Assembly (NCBI RefSeq): GCF_910592395.1
Contig: NC_088309.1
Location: 24,554,599 to 24,618,598, forward strand
Source of the DNA: Lineus longissimus
Lineage: Eukaryota > Nemertea > Pilidiophora > Heteronemertea > Lineidae
DNA: 64,000 nt
Direction of reading: 5' to 3'
Part shown: one piece after another, positions 1 through 12,153 of the stretch
Layout of the letters: every line of letters begins with the position of its first letter
Position numbering within the stretch: the first letter of the stretch is position 1
Notes under the pieces: model-generated
Databases searched by the model: none
What the model was told of the DNA's origin: nothing
The model's input: the letters and a program-made list of their open reading frames with translations, nothing else
Made by a program: the position numbers and the translations under genes

Positions 1-3000
1 CAACTTTGACAGTCAGAATGTTTATCAACATTAGGATGAAAACACAACATTTTCTGTTTTGATTTTGAAATTTGTTTTGATGAACCATATATTTGGTGTT
101 TTGTGGTTGTAAATTTATAAAGAAAACAACTATAAAGTATTACATGTGGTATCGTTAAGACAGACTTGGAACGCGCGCGAGAATGTTAGTGTATACCGTG
201 ATATTCGTTCCGTTGCGGGCACACGAAAGGAAAACGCCTTCCTCTCGATTCTTAACCTTTGTTTGCCTGTCAGACGATGCAGACCACCAAATATTCATTC
301 AAAAGCATCCGACTTTTTCTAATTAATGTAATTAAATTTGATTATTTTATTGAATTTTGAAAGACACTTGTTCCACCGACATGACTTATGGCATTCACCC
401 GATGTTTTCAGCATTGAATCCAAGGTAAAAAACTAAGTAAGTGGTAAGAGGGCCCACTATGGATGGCAAAAGGGTCAGACAGACGGTCACCCCTTTAAAG
501 CTTACCCAAGCAATCATCAGTAAAATTGCATTAAAAGTTCGATTAAGTATCCCATTCATGGACTTCGTGCTAGCGTACCAGACTAAGCACAAATACAAGC
601 TTGTGATTACGAAGTCCCTCCTTGACAACTTTTAAATCTAGGAGTTTTTTCTAGGAACGCGGTAGGCCAACTTATTGTTTCCGCCACAATCGGATCAGGC
701 GTGTGGTGCGTACGCATCCGATCATCGTGGGACACACGGAAAACTACTAAGTAATATATTTCTCCATAACTGTTGTGGATCCAATGCTAGCGATCAACCC
801 ATCAATCCTTTTCCACACGATTCCACGTTATATCAGCCGGTGTTAAATGCAAAACTGGGCTAACAAATGTTATGATATGACATTCCCTCGTAACCAAGTT
901 GCACCCTGAAGGATGCTGCACTGGTAGTTGACATTTACGTTTCTAGGAATATCACCATTGACACAGAAGTTGGTGAATTGTGGTCAATATAGTATTTCAA
1001 GTGTGCAAGTACGGCGTTTTTACGAAAAACGAAATTTCGGACCCAGTGTTTAAATATAGGCCAGCTGAACCTGACAAGTAAGAAAATTGGAATTTTTTTG
1101 ATAATTTGGGGTTTCTATTATATCTAATGCACCAATTGCAAAAGAAATAGATATATGTATGTACAGCTACATGTAGGGGCTTATATCAATGTTTTAAAGA
1201 AAGAGACCAATAATATACATTATCACTGAACGCGCCTCGCTGTCCCGTCCAAATTCTTGTTCATAATCATATTGACCGCTCACCCTTACGGGGTCACGGA
1301 CCAGAGTCATTTTTGAAATGAAAGGCTTATCTGTCTGATGTCTGTGAGCGAAAGTGCACTGAGGTAATGCCTGTCATAGTCAGTCATCTGACTGTAATTT
1401 TTGTGACAGATCCAATCAATCTACTTTACATATATATATCTTATTATACGCAGGTAGGATTTTTTCAGGACGCGTGTAAATAGAAACTTGAATATGTGCC
1501 AGAGTATGAATTGTTATAAAAAAGGTATTAAAACGCAAAGCCACGACGCTGTAGTGTCTAATCAAGATGGATCATACTACGGTAAAACGGAAAAAAATGA
1601 CTTTCATAATGCAGATATGTTGTATGACGAAGACGCTATTTAACAAACTTGCAAGTATACTCATGTTTTTTGCGAAAGAGAAAGGCAAGAGAACACGATT
1701 TAGATCTCACCTGAAATAAACAATAACTTTACACAAGGTCAAAGGACGTGTTTATGTTCATTATTGTTATCATCATCCTCATCATAATATTTTCTTCAAC
1801 GTCATTTGTTTCTCTTTATAGCGAAAAAGTGATGCAACATTCAAAACAAATTGTATTCAGATTTTTCGCCCGAAAGAAATGTCCGTTGGATTCTGCGCGC
1901 ACTGACATGACTGATGCCAAAGAGAAAGAACGGCATGTGAACGAGTTTATCTCGTTTTTTTAGAAATTTATTCTGATGATAATATGGACGTTGTATCCAA
2001 ACATGGTTCAGTTTATTTTTACCCGATATGATATTATTTTAGGACTAGACAGTAACCGGGTGACCTATTTCTGCAGGACAAAACCTTAAATGCACTTTTC
2101 GTTCCCGCCCGCGCACAATTCACCTTGGCCCAAGTTGTGCAGGGTGGGGTAATCTCGGACGAAGGTGGCGTTATGAACTTGACTTAAGTAGTTTAATGCA
2201 TACCACTCAGAAGCAGAGGCCGAGGTTGGGCAAAATGGCCGCCATGGATGTCTGTGTTTACAAACAAAGCAAAATGTAAATAGGAACCGACACTGTGGGG
2301 TTGTCAAGAAATGACTGCGATATCATTCAGGGCGTTTCTAACCCCTTTGTTGCTGGTTACTATAAATACAACTTATCCTAAACCGAACATTGTATAGACC
2401 ATGGGTTTGGCCTGGTTCAAATTGAAGTGCATGTGTCCTTATTGCATCAGATTCGTCCTTAGTTGCCAAACGGCACTACGTGGGGGACCAGCTCGTAGCC
2501 TATTCAACTGGACTCCTACTATTGTTCGGGGCCAGACAGGGCTATTGGCGCTAAGTTAAGTGCCCCAGTTCTTAGCAAGCAAGAATCCTTTCACTCATAT
2601 TACAATGTCTGACATGAGATGAGACATGAGATAAGAATCAGATCGGAAGCTGATCTAGACTCGGGTCGATGATTGCATTGTTTGAGGAATTGGGCTATTG
2701 GGGTGAATTCCATGGACTCTACAGGGTGCCAGTTTCTTTACTTTACTCTCGGGTTTCACACGAATCTATTTAAGGACAAAGTTCCCTTTTGTTGTGCATG
2801 GTGGTGACCTTAAGTTTGTCCATCTCAAAGACGGTGTCGACCCTTGATGTCTTATTTGACAATTCAACTATGCGATAGGTTTCAAAGGCTTTAGCCACTT
2901 CAAATAAGGGGTCAGATATTATTTGGGCGCAATGAATCTCATAAAAAAATGTCCACAAAATGGATAAAATTGGGTCGAATCGCAGAATGCATTATCGATC

Positions 3001-4450
3001 CTTGACGGTTATTTTCCAGACCAACACCTCGGCATGACAACACGTTCCTTAGCAACACCAAATAGAAACACAAATAACTGTAGAAAAGAACAATGATACT
3101 TCTTTCAACCAAAGTCGGTATATTGTAAGCAGAGGAATACTGTCTCCACTTCCAATCAAAAGTGTATATAAGTTAAGCCAGCAGCAGCAGCCGCCTTGCC
3201 GATTTTTGTCAACGCCACAGTTATATATTATCGCTATTTATGTCTGCTGCGTCCGTCAGCTGGCGCCTGAATTTTGGTCCCTGTGCCGATTTGATTGGGC
3301 AACACGAGCCGTGGCACTGACTTCTGTGGTACTGAGCGTGGTGCATAACCAGAGACCTGCCCATCACAAATATACTTGCTGATTTTGGTTTTAGCCGATA
3401 AAATTGGCTTTGCAAGGAAAATGGTTTTGTATGTTTCCGCTGGCGTCGGCAACAAGCTATTAATCCTTCCTCCTTCCTTTGTTTTCATGCCACGACGTAA
3501 CAGTAGAAACTATTGAGTGATGGCCAAGCATGAGTATTGAAGGACTTGAATCTGTGCAGCAATAAGTGACAAGCTAAACTGTTCTTGTACTTCGATTATC
3601 GATTTACAGTGCCCAAATGCCTCGTTTCCAATGCTGCCATCTATCACGTACGACCGATTCCAAAATACATGTGGACATCATGTGGTCGTTCTGGTTGGCA
3701 CACCAGATTCCTCTGTTTCCATCGGACAATAAAGTGACGAAGTTATGAAATCCTCTTCTTATATAGTTTTTAGATGGTAGATATAAAGGCATGAAGGACA
3801 GAGAAACATCTTATTATCTTTTGGCCTAACAACCTGCAAAAACAATAAGGTTCATAAATCGAAACTGACCAAAACGACTGTCTCAGAATGTGAACAACTG
3901 ACAATTAATAATCTCCTACTTTCCTTTCTTACTATCATTCACCCAAAGCGCCAAAGACATGGAATGTTCATGTGATGATGCCATTAATACGCCACAACAA
4001 CATGGCGGACCCCCAGAAAGTTACCCTTCTACATTACTGTAGTTTATTGGAATGTTCTCCATCGACTTATCACGTTAAAAAACAAAACAAACGCACGAGT
4101 GGCATGAATCTGATTGATTTTCATTTGGCCTTTATAGGTAGGTCTATGAGCAGGACAAGCAGAAATGACATACGTATCACAAAAACATACATGTATACAC
4201 ATGGATAGTACATGTATATTCATAAGAGTACAGTCATGCAGATGGTATTCAAATCTGTACTTATTTGCGTAATTCGCAGATAGTGTCTTTATCAAAAGGG
4301 ACACTTAAACTTTCGTATTGCAGGTTCGAGGCTTTTATTGTGTAACATTAAATATCACAACAACCTATCTGGCGAGATCTAGCATAATGAGAACTTTCAT
4401 TTCCCAAGCGTGATCGGAATAACTCTTGAAAACGGTTTTGGAATAACACG
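1..4450. other. No recognised gene
   Basis: About 4.4 kb with only short open frames (under 90 codons) on both strands. None carries a motif or splice context that I recognise. A sequence resembling a YY1 site lies near 2234 (AAAATGGCCGCCATGG), but no convincing first exon follows: the frame closes after 14 codons. Near 3995 an ATGGCGGACC start context is open but resembles no known protein. This may be intergenic DNA or an intron of a gene outside the window. Confidence 0.6.
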
Positions 4451-5299
4451 ATGAGGCTCCGTATTCCTTTCCTACCACTTTTGATAGCCGCTGCTGTGTG
4501 TCACGGAAAGTCGTCTCAAGGTTTCGGCCACGTCACGAACGTGAACACCTCATCACAGTGGCTGCTATCCGGCAGTGGAAAAACACAAGTGTTGAAGCCT
4601 ATTGAGACACGTAGAGAGACGGTAGAGTATGTTAGCCATGTTAAACGGCATCATTTGAGTGGTAGGCACCGGTTTCTAGAAGATGGTGAACATGATGATC
4701 AAGGATTTCATGCCAACCACAATGGATTTTTCTCGCATATGGGACACCGAAATAAGTGGACTGGGCGACTTCAACCGATTCCTGCGGCTGAGATATGCAG
4801 GGTTAAATCGGACACGGAAAAGCGTTACCACGATGGGTGCAACTGGTGTAGATGTTCAGGCATCGGTGAGGCAGCCTGCACAAAGAAGGCTTGCCCTATG
4901 GTACCCCATGGCCACTTACTTTCTCGACCTCGTGTCGTGTCTCCCACCGTAGCTTGCAAGCAGAGGCGTGACTTCAAACGAAGGTACTTTGATGGGTGTA
5001 ACAAGTGCACTTGCGTTGGTTTGGGAGAAGCACGATGCACAAAGAAGGCTTGTTCGGAGGTGATCATGAACCCATATGCATTTGACACGACAAAGGCCAA
5101 GATCATGTGTCGTGGAAATGCGCAGCGGTTGAAGATGTATTACGATAGTCCATGTCGGAGGTGCTCCTGTGTGTCGAATTCAACTGCTTGGTGCTACGAT
5201 ATTCATCGTCGTCACTGTGTGAAGGACAAGGATGAAGGTGCTAAAGGATATCGTCTGCGCGCTGTGGAGAAGAAGATTATTCGAGTGAGACGCTCGTAA
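4451..5299 (+). CDS. Secreted protein with three pacifastin-like domains
   Basis: Single uninterrupted 282-residue frame. The start is the first ATG after an in-frame TGA at 4427. Residues 1-19 form a signal peptide (basic start, then a hydrophobic core). Three cysteine modules follow a His-rich linker (about 60-110). Cysteines are 116/130/133/135/143/148, then 169/183/186/188/196/201, then 220/235/238/240/248/256. Modules 1 and 2 match the pacifastin pattern C-x(n)-C-N-x-C-x-C...C-T-x3-C, with the shared string DGCN and ending CTKKAC. In this family the scissile bond lies just after the fifth Cys and Thr, so P1 would be Lys145 and Lys198, predicting inhibition of trypsin-like proteases; this is inference. 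Module 3 has lost the CN and CT signatures and has a longer last loop (7 instead of 4 residues). No intron lies inside the frame; a non-coding 5' exon cannot be excluded. The sequence match is strong, the inhibitory role less certain. Confidence 0.8.
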   Translation: MRLRIPFLPLLIAAAVCHGKSSQGFGHVTNVNTSSQWLLSGSGKTQVLKPIETRRETVEYVSHVKRHHLSGRHRFLEDGEHDDQGFHANHNGFFSHMGHRNKWTGRLQPIPAAEICRVKSDTEKRYHDGCNWCRCSGIGEAACTKKACPMVPHGHLLSRPRVVSPTVACKQRRDFKRRYFDGCNKCTCVGLGEARCTKKACSEVIMNPYAFDTTKAKIMCRGNAQRLKMYYDSPCRRCSCVSNSTAWCYDIHRRHCVKDKDEGAKGYRLRAVEKKIIRVRRS

Positions 5300-6401
5300 T
5301 CATTCCTAAAGAGCATTGCTGGTCACTTGACGAGCTTGATCCAAGCTCCTAACCACGTGCAAGTTTTTGACAAGGCTCAGCTCGTCGACACTTTTCTTGT
5401 TAACTACTTGACTGCTGTAGCTCTCACAGCAGCTCTCATAGTGGTCATCGTCCGAGATGTTGCTTTAAACATGACAGCGTGATCGCTGTAATAGCTCTGG
5501 CTCAACGAACGCCTGCCTGCATGCAGTAGGATAATTATGTCAGAGTCATAGATTGCAAAGGATTGTGTATACTTTCAAATTGGACTCTCGTTTGTCATTG
5601 AACTGGTGCTGAACGTGATATGTTTGGTATTTCTTTGTGGCTTTCAGATTTGGCCGTGCTTACATTGTACAGGTAGATGCTATACATTAATTTTGAAATT
5701 GTATTGGACAAATAGAAATCATTCATTACTGGAACTATTGTTGAGGTTAGTGACGTGGATGATATCTCGATTAATGAACCAGTTTAACGTTTACTACTGT
5801 GCATGCCCAACGACGTTTTTTTAAAGACAAAGCTACTCTTCGGCAAAAACCCATGCAAAATCGTTAATTTAAAGGCAAAGCATTCTTCCAGACTTCACTT
5901 TAGATGTAGGAAAAAAAATGTGTAAAAGACCTTCGAAGTTTGCCAATTCCATAGGCTGCAGGCAATTGGTTCACTTGGCACTACCACTTGGCTTGTGCAT
6001 TGCATCGCCTCGTTTTTGACACAGTTTAGGCATGTGTAGTGATAGCTGTGGACACGCCGTTTCCCCTCCACCCTTGCCCCAAGTGAACTTGCAGGAATGG
6101 CGACAGTTGATTATACACGGCATCTGTCAGATTGACTGACACCAGAGATCGAGCATTGACCTCTGTGCATGACAGGCAAAGAGTAAACGTGTTACATGAA
6201 CGCAACCCCTAATGCGAACCCAAGTATGGTACCATAAGGTGGGGCAACACATATGCTTCATGTATGTGTGGGAGCATGTGGTAACAAATTATCCAAAATT
6301 TGCAACCAGGTGGTAACATCCCCGAAAAGATATGATTTTAAATATTCATGTATTATCTGCCAATGCAGTCATGTTCGTTTCATATTAGCGACTATATTTT
6401 C
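5300..6401. other. Intergenic, no gene seen
   Basis: Spacer between the pacifastin-like gene and the Kv channel gene. A short open frame at 5606-5824 has no recognisable features. The last part (from about 6345) may be 5' untranslated sequence of the channel, whose reading frame is open from 6348. Confidence 0.5.
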
Positions 6402-8552
6402 ATGGACATGGTCAGAGTTAATGTGGGGGGTTCCCAGTTTCTCATCGGTGCGTGTTTCCTCTCTCGATACCCCGACTCAACCCTCTCCCTGGCGGTCAGC
6501 GAGAACAGAAACTACGATGAGCTGACGTCGTGTTATGTATTCGACAGGAACCCAGAGTTTTTTAACTCGATACTGGATTGCTATCGGCTTGGTCAATACC
6601 ATATTCCACAAAATGGTTGTGCTATGAGCCTGAAGGTAAGTTTTACTCATTGCCAGACCCGTAAACCTTATCTTGAAATGACATTTCTCCAATGAGATTT
6701 GGTTCGGAAACTATAGATGCCTTTGGTTAATATAAACGCCTTTGGCAACATACAACCTGAATGTGGGGATTTTCGTGATACATGTAGATTTGCCAATTGT
6801 GACGTTCATAAGAGGTATGATGTGGTGATATTTTCTGTTCATTTCTGGTGTCAGTTCAACTGTTTTTAAAGGTTACCAGAGAGCCACTGCTGCATATCAT
6901 ACACCAAATCCCCCCTCATCTCCCTACTCAAACATGCATATGATCAGGAATGCGGCTGAATGAATGAGGATGTCAAAGCTGAAAGAAATGCACAAACTAC
7001 ATGTATCCCGATCATATTTCAGGCGGACTTTCGATATTGGAAGCTTCCCTTGGATGCCATTTCTCCATGTTGCATCCGCAAAATACTAGAAGCCGAAGAG
7101 GAGGCAGCTACTGTTACCATCTTGAAGGCAGAGATCGTTGGCCCACTGCAGCAGTGCAGGAAGGAGATGGAGTCATCCAAGGGATGGCAAAAAATCAAAC
7201 TACAAACGTGGATGTTTATGGAATACCCAAGATACTCCGTGTTTGCCAAGGTATAAGAGTCTGGGTGGCTAGGGCAACGGTCAATGTTCATGTTAACCCT
7301 ATACCCCCCTCCCCACAAACACACACCAAAACCAACGCTTTGTCGAAACTTTGCATCTCCATCGGGCCCTTTACCTTTTTGTGAATACAACAGCTCCTTT
7401 AGCTGGGAGAGTAGGGATGAAGTGTTTCCTTGTGGTCTCCCCTACTCATAGGTCCCCGGCATACGGAGACGCATACGCCGAGGTCAAACTCAAGATTGGA
7501 GAGCTGGCCATCCCCGAACATTGGCATCAAAACGGGACACACCCGGCACCAGGTTTGGCACCATGCATGTGTCTAGCTCTATCTATCCCGTTAAGCCAAT
7601 GATCCTGCTTCTGTTTCAGATTTGGAGCATCATGTACGCCGTTCTCGTCCTTATCTCCTGCATCATTCTCGCCCTGCTCACAGACCATAAGGGAGGCTTG
7701 TACAATCCGGAGGAGCTCAGCGAAGTGAATCGTCACAGATGCCTGTACGAAGACTGGAGGAAATACGTAGGCAGCCAGGCAATTTATTGCAATTTCGTTG
7801 GAGTCGTCCCACTTCGGATACTGGACATATTTGTGAACCTTATCTTCACGGTCGATTTTGTCGTGCGGCTCGTCGTGTCCCCCAGCAAATGCAACTTCTT
7901 CAAGAATTTCATGAACTGGGTTGATATCCTGACCATCGTTTCGTTCTACGTTGCTTGGATTCTCATGGTCATAGGGAATGCTGTTTTGATTGAGGAAATG
8001 GGGACCGCTCTTCTGGAAATCGCTGGAGTTTGCTTCGCAATCCAAACGCTCCGTCTGATTAGGCTTCTGAAGATTTCTCGTTGGGTGCTTGGACTGCGAG
8101 TATTTGGGTTGATTCTAAAGCGTAGCGTGCACTGCTTACTTACAATCATTTGGTTATTGGTAATGGGCGCAGTGTTCTTTGCATTCGCTGCCTACATAGT
8201 TGATATAAATTCATCATCTAAAGGGGATGGTCTTCCCCGAGTTTACGAAGGATTGTACTTTGCCCTCATTACAATAACCACGGTCGGCTATGGTGATGTT
8301 CTGCCGACGACCATCGGGACCAGAATAGTAGCCACTGCCTGCGCCATATTTGGCATTATTCTGGCCGGTCTTTCCATCCCAATACTTGGTAGTAGCTTCA
8401 ACCTCTACTTCGGTTATATCTCTCAGTATATGAAGGGTGAACAAAGCATTACCATAGATTGGCTCGGTTATGATGTCCCAGAAGAGGAGTGCGATCTAAG
8501 GCACTGCGATGAGATTGATGAAGAGGAGGAAGATTTCGGTACAAGCCAATGA
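6402..8552 (+). CDS. Voltage-gated potassium channel alpha subunit (Kv, non-Shaker type)
   Basis: Three coding exons, 6402-6635, 7023-7250 and 7620-8552 (stop TGA), joined in phase 0 at AAG|GTAAGT, TTTCAG|GCG, AAG|GTATAA and TTTCAG|ATT. The product is 464 residues. Residues 4-100 are the T1/BTB tetramerisation domain (VRVNVGG). Joining exons 1 and 2 rebuilds the zinc motif H-x5-C-x20-C-C exactly (H67, C73, C94-C95), which marks Kv2/3/4-type rather than Shaker channels. Six membrane segments follow: S1 from about 155, S2 from about 221, S3 from about 254, S4 about 293-310, then the pore with filter TVGYGD (375-380) and S6. The tail is acidic. Oddities: the two outer S4 charges are replaced (F293, Q296; R299, R302, K305 and R308 remain), and the S6 PVP hinge reads SIP (406-408). 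It could be a weakly voltage-sensing or modifier subunit. An upstream in-frame Met at 6348 is an alternative start. A poly(A) signal lies at 8969. Confidence 0.9.
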
Positions 8553-9400
8553 GTGTGGGCGAGACTGCTGCACCATGCACATTGCCTGCGTTAGCAGCAC
8601 AGACGCCAATGAGACGGGCTTACGGGCATACGGGCTGGGTCTCAATTAAAGAGCATCGCTTTAGTATCTAGAGCTTATTAACTTAGATAATGATTAGTAA
8701 TTTAAAATATTGTTTCAATGGCTTGAAGATGTGACCTATCACATGCATGGCGCATTCTCAATATTTTCTCTTGCAGGGCAGGCAGGCGGTGTTCATCAGT
8801 AACATCGCGCCTTTTTTCGTCGCTGTTTCGTCGTTTTTCATGTTTTTTGGTTCGTCGTTGCGGAACTTCGCCTCACGGCCGCTAAGTTCCTCTGTACATT
8901 TTTACATATGATTTATTTTCTGATGGAACCCTTTCATTGTGAGAAGTATTCATATTTTTTCAACGATGAATAAATTACAAACGTAGACCATGACCATGTC
9001 TCCTCAAATGAGTTTTTTAAAAAATTGCAGACATTCGGCATTATTGTAGTTTCAACTGGGGACGGAAAAAGACGAGTTTCGTGATGAACCGAATTTCACC
9101 ACTTGCAGTGTTATTGTAGGTAGGCCCATCATGTTGAATGTCATTAATAACGGCCTAGGTCAACTACCAATTGTATGTTTGTGTTGCGTGCGTTGGGTTG
9201 ATATAACGGGTATTAAGATAATGATAGTTATCTTGTTTTTTTTCTGATCACATCGACTATAACACACATGCAAGGTGCTAACGACAGTAAGCAATCGGTT
9301 CATATGGATCACATGGGGGTTTCCTTCAGGACATTCTCCACTGCTTCTCGTGTGGTTTCGACAGCTAGAGCAGAGTGACAGAATTTCACTGGTACTAGAA
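8553..9400 (+). other. Kv channel 3' UTR and spacer
   Basis: An AATAAA at 8969-8974 suggests a 3' UTR of about 440 bases for the Kv gene. The rest is spacer and the probable 5' leader of the sulfotransferase gene. Its frame is open back to 9275, so a longer N-terminus starting there is possible, but the Met at 9401 directly precedes the basic and hydrophobic signal-anchor and is preferred. Confidence 0.5.
8969..8974 (+). terminator. Poly(A) signal of the Kv gene
   Basis: AATAAA in GATGAATAAATT, 417 bases after the Kv stop codon. It is the first canonical hexamer on this strand downstream of the gene that I found. Confidence 0.45.
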
Positions 9401-11537
9401 ATGCATAGGTCGGCACTGTTAAGAACTGTGCTCGCAGTAGCGTTAACTTGCATCGGACTAAATATCGTGTGGATTTTATGGAACAGAGACCAAATTGGAG
9501 GTAACTTTGACTCAGTATTCTTTTGATATTCACAACTTTTACCAGCGCCATTAGTGGTCTTCGTGTATAATGATGTTGTCATTTGCAGTTTCTAGACCGT
9601 ATATGAATCAACATTACAGACGGATGCAATTGGCTGCGTATTCATGTGCGCCTTCGACCGTATAATGATGGTGATGATGATTAGCGAATAACTCTAGCGC
9701 AACATCTGGCATTGCTGTACCATGACAGATTCGTCCAGTAGCGTTTTTTTAGATAACATAAGTGATCTTGAGTCATATTTAAATCTTTGTTGTTTTTAAC
9801 AGGTTGGAAATACAGATACAGAAGTTCCTACATACATGTAACGATGTTTAATGCAGATCTAGAGAAAGGGGTGGATAAAGTAAGTACTTCAAGTTGGTGT
9901 CGTACTTGTATTGCCAGGCCGAGAACGGGCGGGTTTTTTGGGGTCTGATGCACTGCCACGCCCTCCTCTTTCGCAGGCAACCAATACTTCTTTTGTAGGC
10001 ACTGGAAGCGCGTAAAACGCAAGCTTGTGACGACAATTTCTCAATGTCCTTCCCGGGATGACAGACTGCTTCCGGGCAAGACAACTGGGTTTATTAGAGG
10101 GTATCTACCATTCTACTGACTCACTCGATGATCATGATAACCACCTAGGAAGCGATCAGTGTCACCAATAGTTTGTTATCGCCAACATTTCCAAATCCTG
10201 TAAAACTTTGCATTTTCACCCTTATGGTGTAACTTTGTCACCCCTTGTAATATCTACCAAAATGCAGATAAGATAGGTTATCAAACAAAATTTCTATTTG
10301 GATACATGACGTGTTGATAAAACTCCCCAATGACAATGTGCAGTGTTCGCACGATATTTTATTTTGAGTGGCAATGTTAGACTGTTTTAGGGGTATTGAT
10401 TTAGCTGTTTTTTTCGCGGTGAAAGATTTAAGGATGAATGGAATAGCCGTATGCCTCGGACCACTAGAATTGAGATTATGGAGGTCATCAGTCTTTTTCT
10501 GAAACCCCGATGTTGAGTGACAGCAGATTTGCCTTTAATGCGGGCATCCGACAACTGTTATGCTCCCCTACCTGAAAGATGTTCGGCGGGATCGATAACC
10601 AAGGAGGTCGGTCTGCCACTAACGGATTGATAACTTGCACACATACTGATTTCCTCCTTGATTTCAGATAAACAACCACGAAATTCCGGATAGATCCAAC
10701 GTCTTCAAAACACGACAGCGAGTCGTAAGTCATCATTGCCAGTTTGAGTCAAAGACAATGTTTCAGTGGCAGAACGCCTCGTGGCGTCCAGACGTCAAGA
10801 AATACAGTCACATATACATTGATGATGAGCACAAATTTCTCTATTGCAAGGTCCCTAAAGTCGCCTGTAGCAACATGCTTCGTCTTATGGTCGGGCTGCG
10901 GGGTATAAATGACTCGTTTAATTTACGACCAGCGGACTTCTGGCCAAAATCAACGGCGCTGTTAGGCCGGCTAAGCCTCGTACCTCTCGAAGAAGTGAGG
11001 CAGAAACTGCAGCATTACACGAAGTTCCTGATTGTGAGGGACCCTTTTGAGCGTCTTTATTCTGCTTACCGGAACAAACTGGGCCCGAAGGGCCAACCGC
11101 AATTTTTTAAAAGTTATGGGAGACCAATTTTAAAGAAATTCCACCGAGATTGGACACCGGAGAAAATCAAGGCAGGACAAGGCGTGTTATTTCATGAGTT
11201 CCTGCAGTCTGTCCTAGATGGTGCTGAGAATGAACACTGGAAAAATTATCATGATTTGTGTTTTCCATGTGAAATTAATTACAATATCATAGGAAAGTTT
11301 GAAACGTTAGAAGAAGATGTGAACTATTTTCTAAAACAGGTTGGTGGAGATGCTATAACATGGCCATCTCGGAATTCCAGGTACAAGATGCTGCCTACGT
11401 CAGAAGTAATGCGAGAAGGATTTAAAAATGTCACCTTTGATTTGGCTGCCAAGATCGCTAAACTATATCGAAATGACTTTGGGTACTTTGGTTATTCGCC
11501 GCAGACGACATTCAAACTCCTTTCTGATCAAGAATAG
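9401..11537 (+). CDS. Golgi carbohydrate sulfotransferase (CHST8-14 / HNK-1 ST family)
   Basis: Three exons: 9401-9500, 9803-9879 and 10668-11537. Junctions are GGAG|GTAACT, TTAACAG|GTTGG (phase 1), AAA|GTAAGT and TTTCAG|ATA (phase 0). The product is 348 residues, typical for the family. Residues 5-27 form a single N-terminal membrane anchor (type II, Golgi lumen). The 5'-phosphosulfate loop is CKVPKVACSN (119-128), which binds the PAPS donor. The 3'-phosphate site is VRDPFERLYSAYRNKL (182-197), with R183 and S191 as the usual contacts. A later block LCFPCEINYNIIGKFETL is typical of chondroitin, dermatan, GalNAc-4 and HNK-1 sulfotransferases. The enzyme moves sulfate from PAPS to a sugar hydroxyl on glycoproteins or proteoglycans. 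The exact acceptor cannot be read from the sequence. All catalytic motifs are intact, so the gene looks functional. Confidence 0.9.
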
Positions 11538-12153
11538 CTACAACTAGAAAGATAGGGGGCGTGTGTGCGTGCTTAAGTTAATTACCCGAAGACGTTTCAG
11601 GCGGAGGACGTTTCGACCGTGGCCACGGTGAAATAACGAAGGACATATTATGCGATATGAGCCGCGTGACACGGTTATGAGGAAAAACACCTTCAACACT
11701 CGTTATATCACGGGCCGGGGGCTTGTCAATATTTTGAGAGAGTAACGCAAATGATTGATGTATATGTATATTTGAAATTATTTATTTCACACGATACCTT
11801 GATAAACAAACTACAAACTTTGATATGCGTACCTATTTATATATATATACACATTGATTACAGCATAGCACCAGATATTGGACGAGTTGCCTTGTTTTGA
11901 TATAATTCGGTAACACACTACTGCTCGTGTATTGCACCCGTAATGACCCCCCCCCCCCCCTCCCCCCCTCATGCATTCTTAGCAAACGGATAAACGACGA
12001 CTGTCCATTGGTATGGTGAGAAAAAACAGTTTACATGTATCCACATTTGGTAGAGCTGACGTTATAGACGTGTTGGTCGGTTGCGAAATCACATCGCCAT
12101 CGACATGCATGTGTGCATACACAATGTATTATCGGACTATCACTTCGACTCAG
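11538..12153. other. Convergent 3' ends; poly-C tract
   Basis: Space between the plus-strand sulfotransferase and the minus-strand CNBD2-like gene. A C-rich tract runs from about 11947 to 11968. A minus-strand AATAAA (plus TTTATT, 11781-11786) could end the minus-strand gene, and a plus-strand AATAAA at 12284 could end the sulfotransferase, so the two transcripts may overlap tail to tail. Confidence 0.4.

Noticed and set aside
2086-2307. 73-codon minus-strand frame near a YY1-like sequence
   Set aside because: No family resemblance and no splice partners found.
6960-7022. Start of Kv exon 2 at the ATG in the same frame
   Set aside because: A clear TTTCAG acceptor at 7017-7022 and the exact H-x5-C-x20-CC spacing across the junction show that this part is intron.
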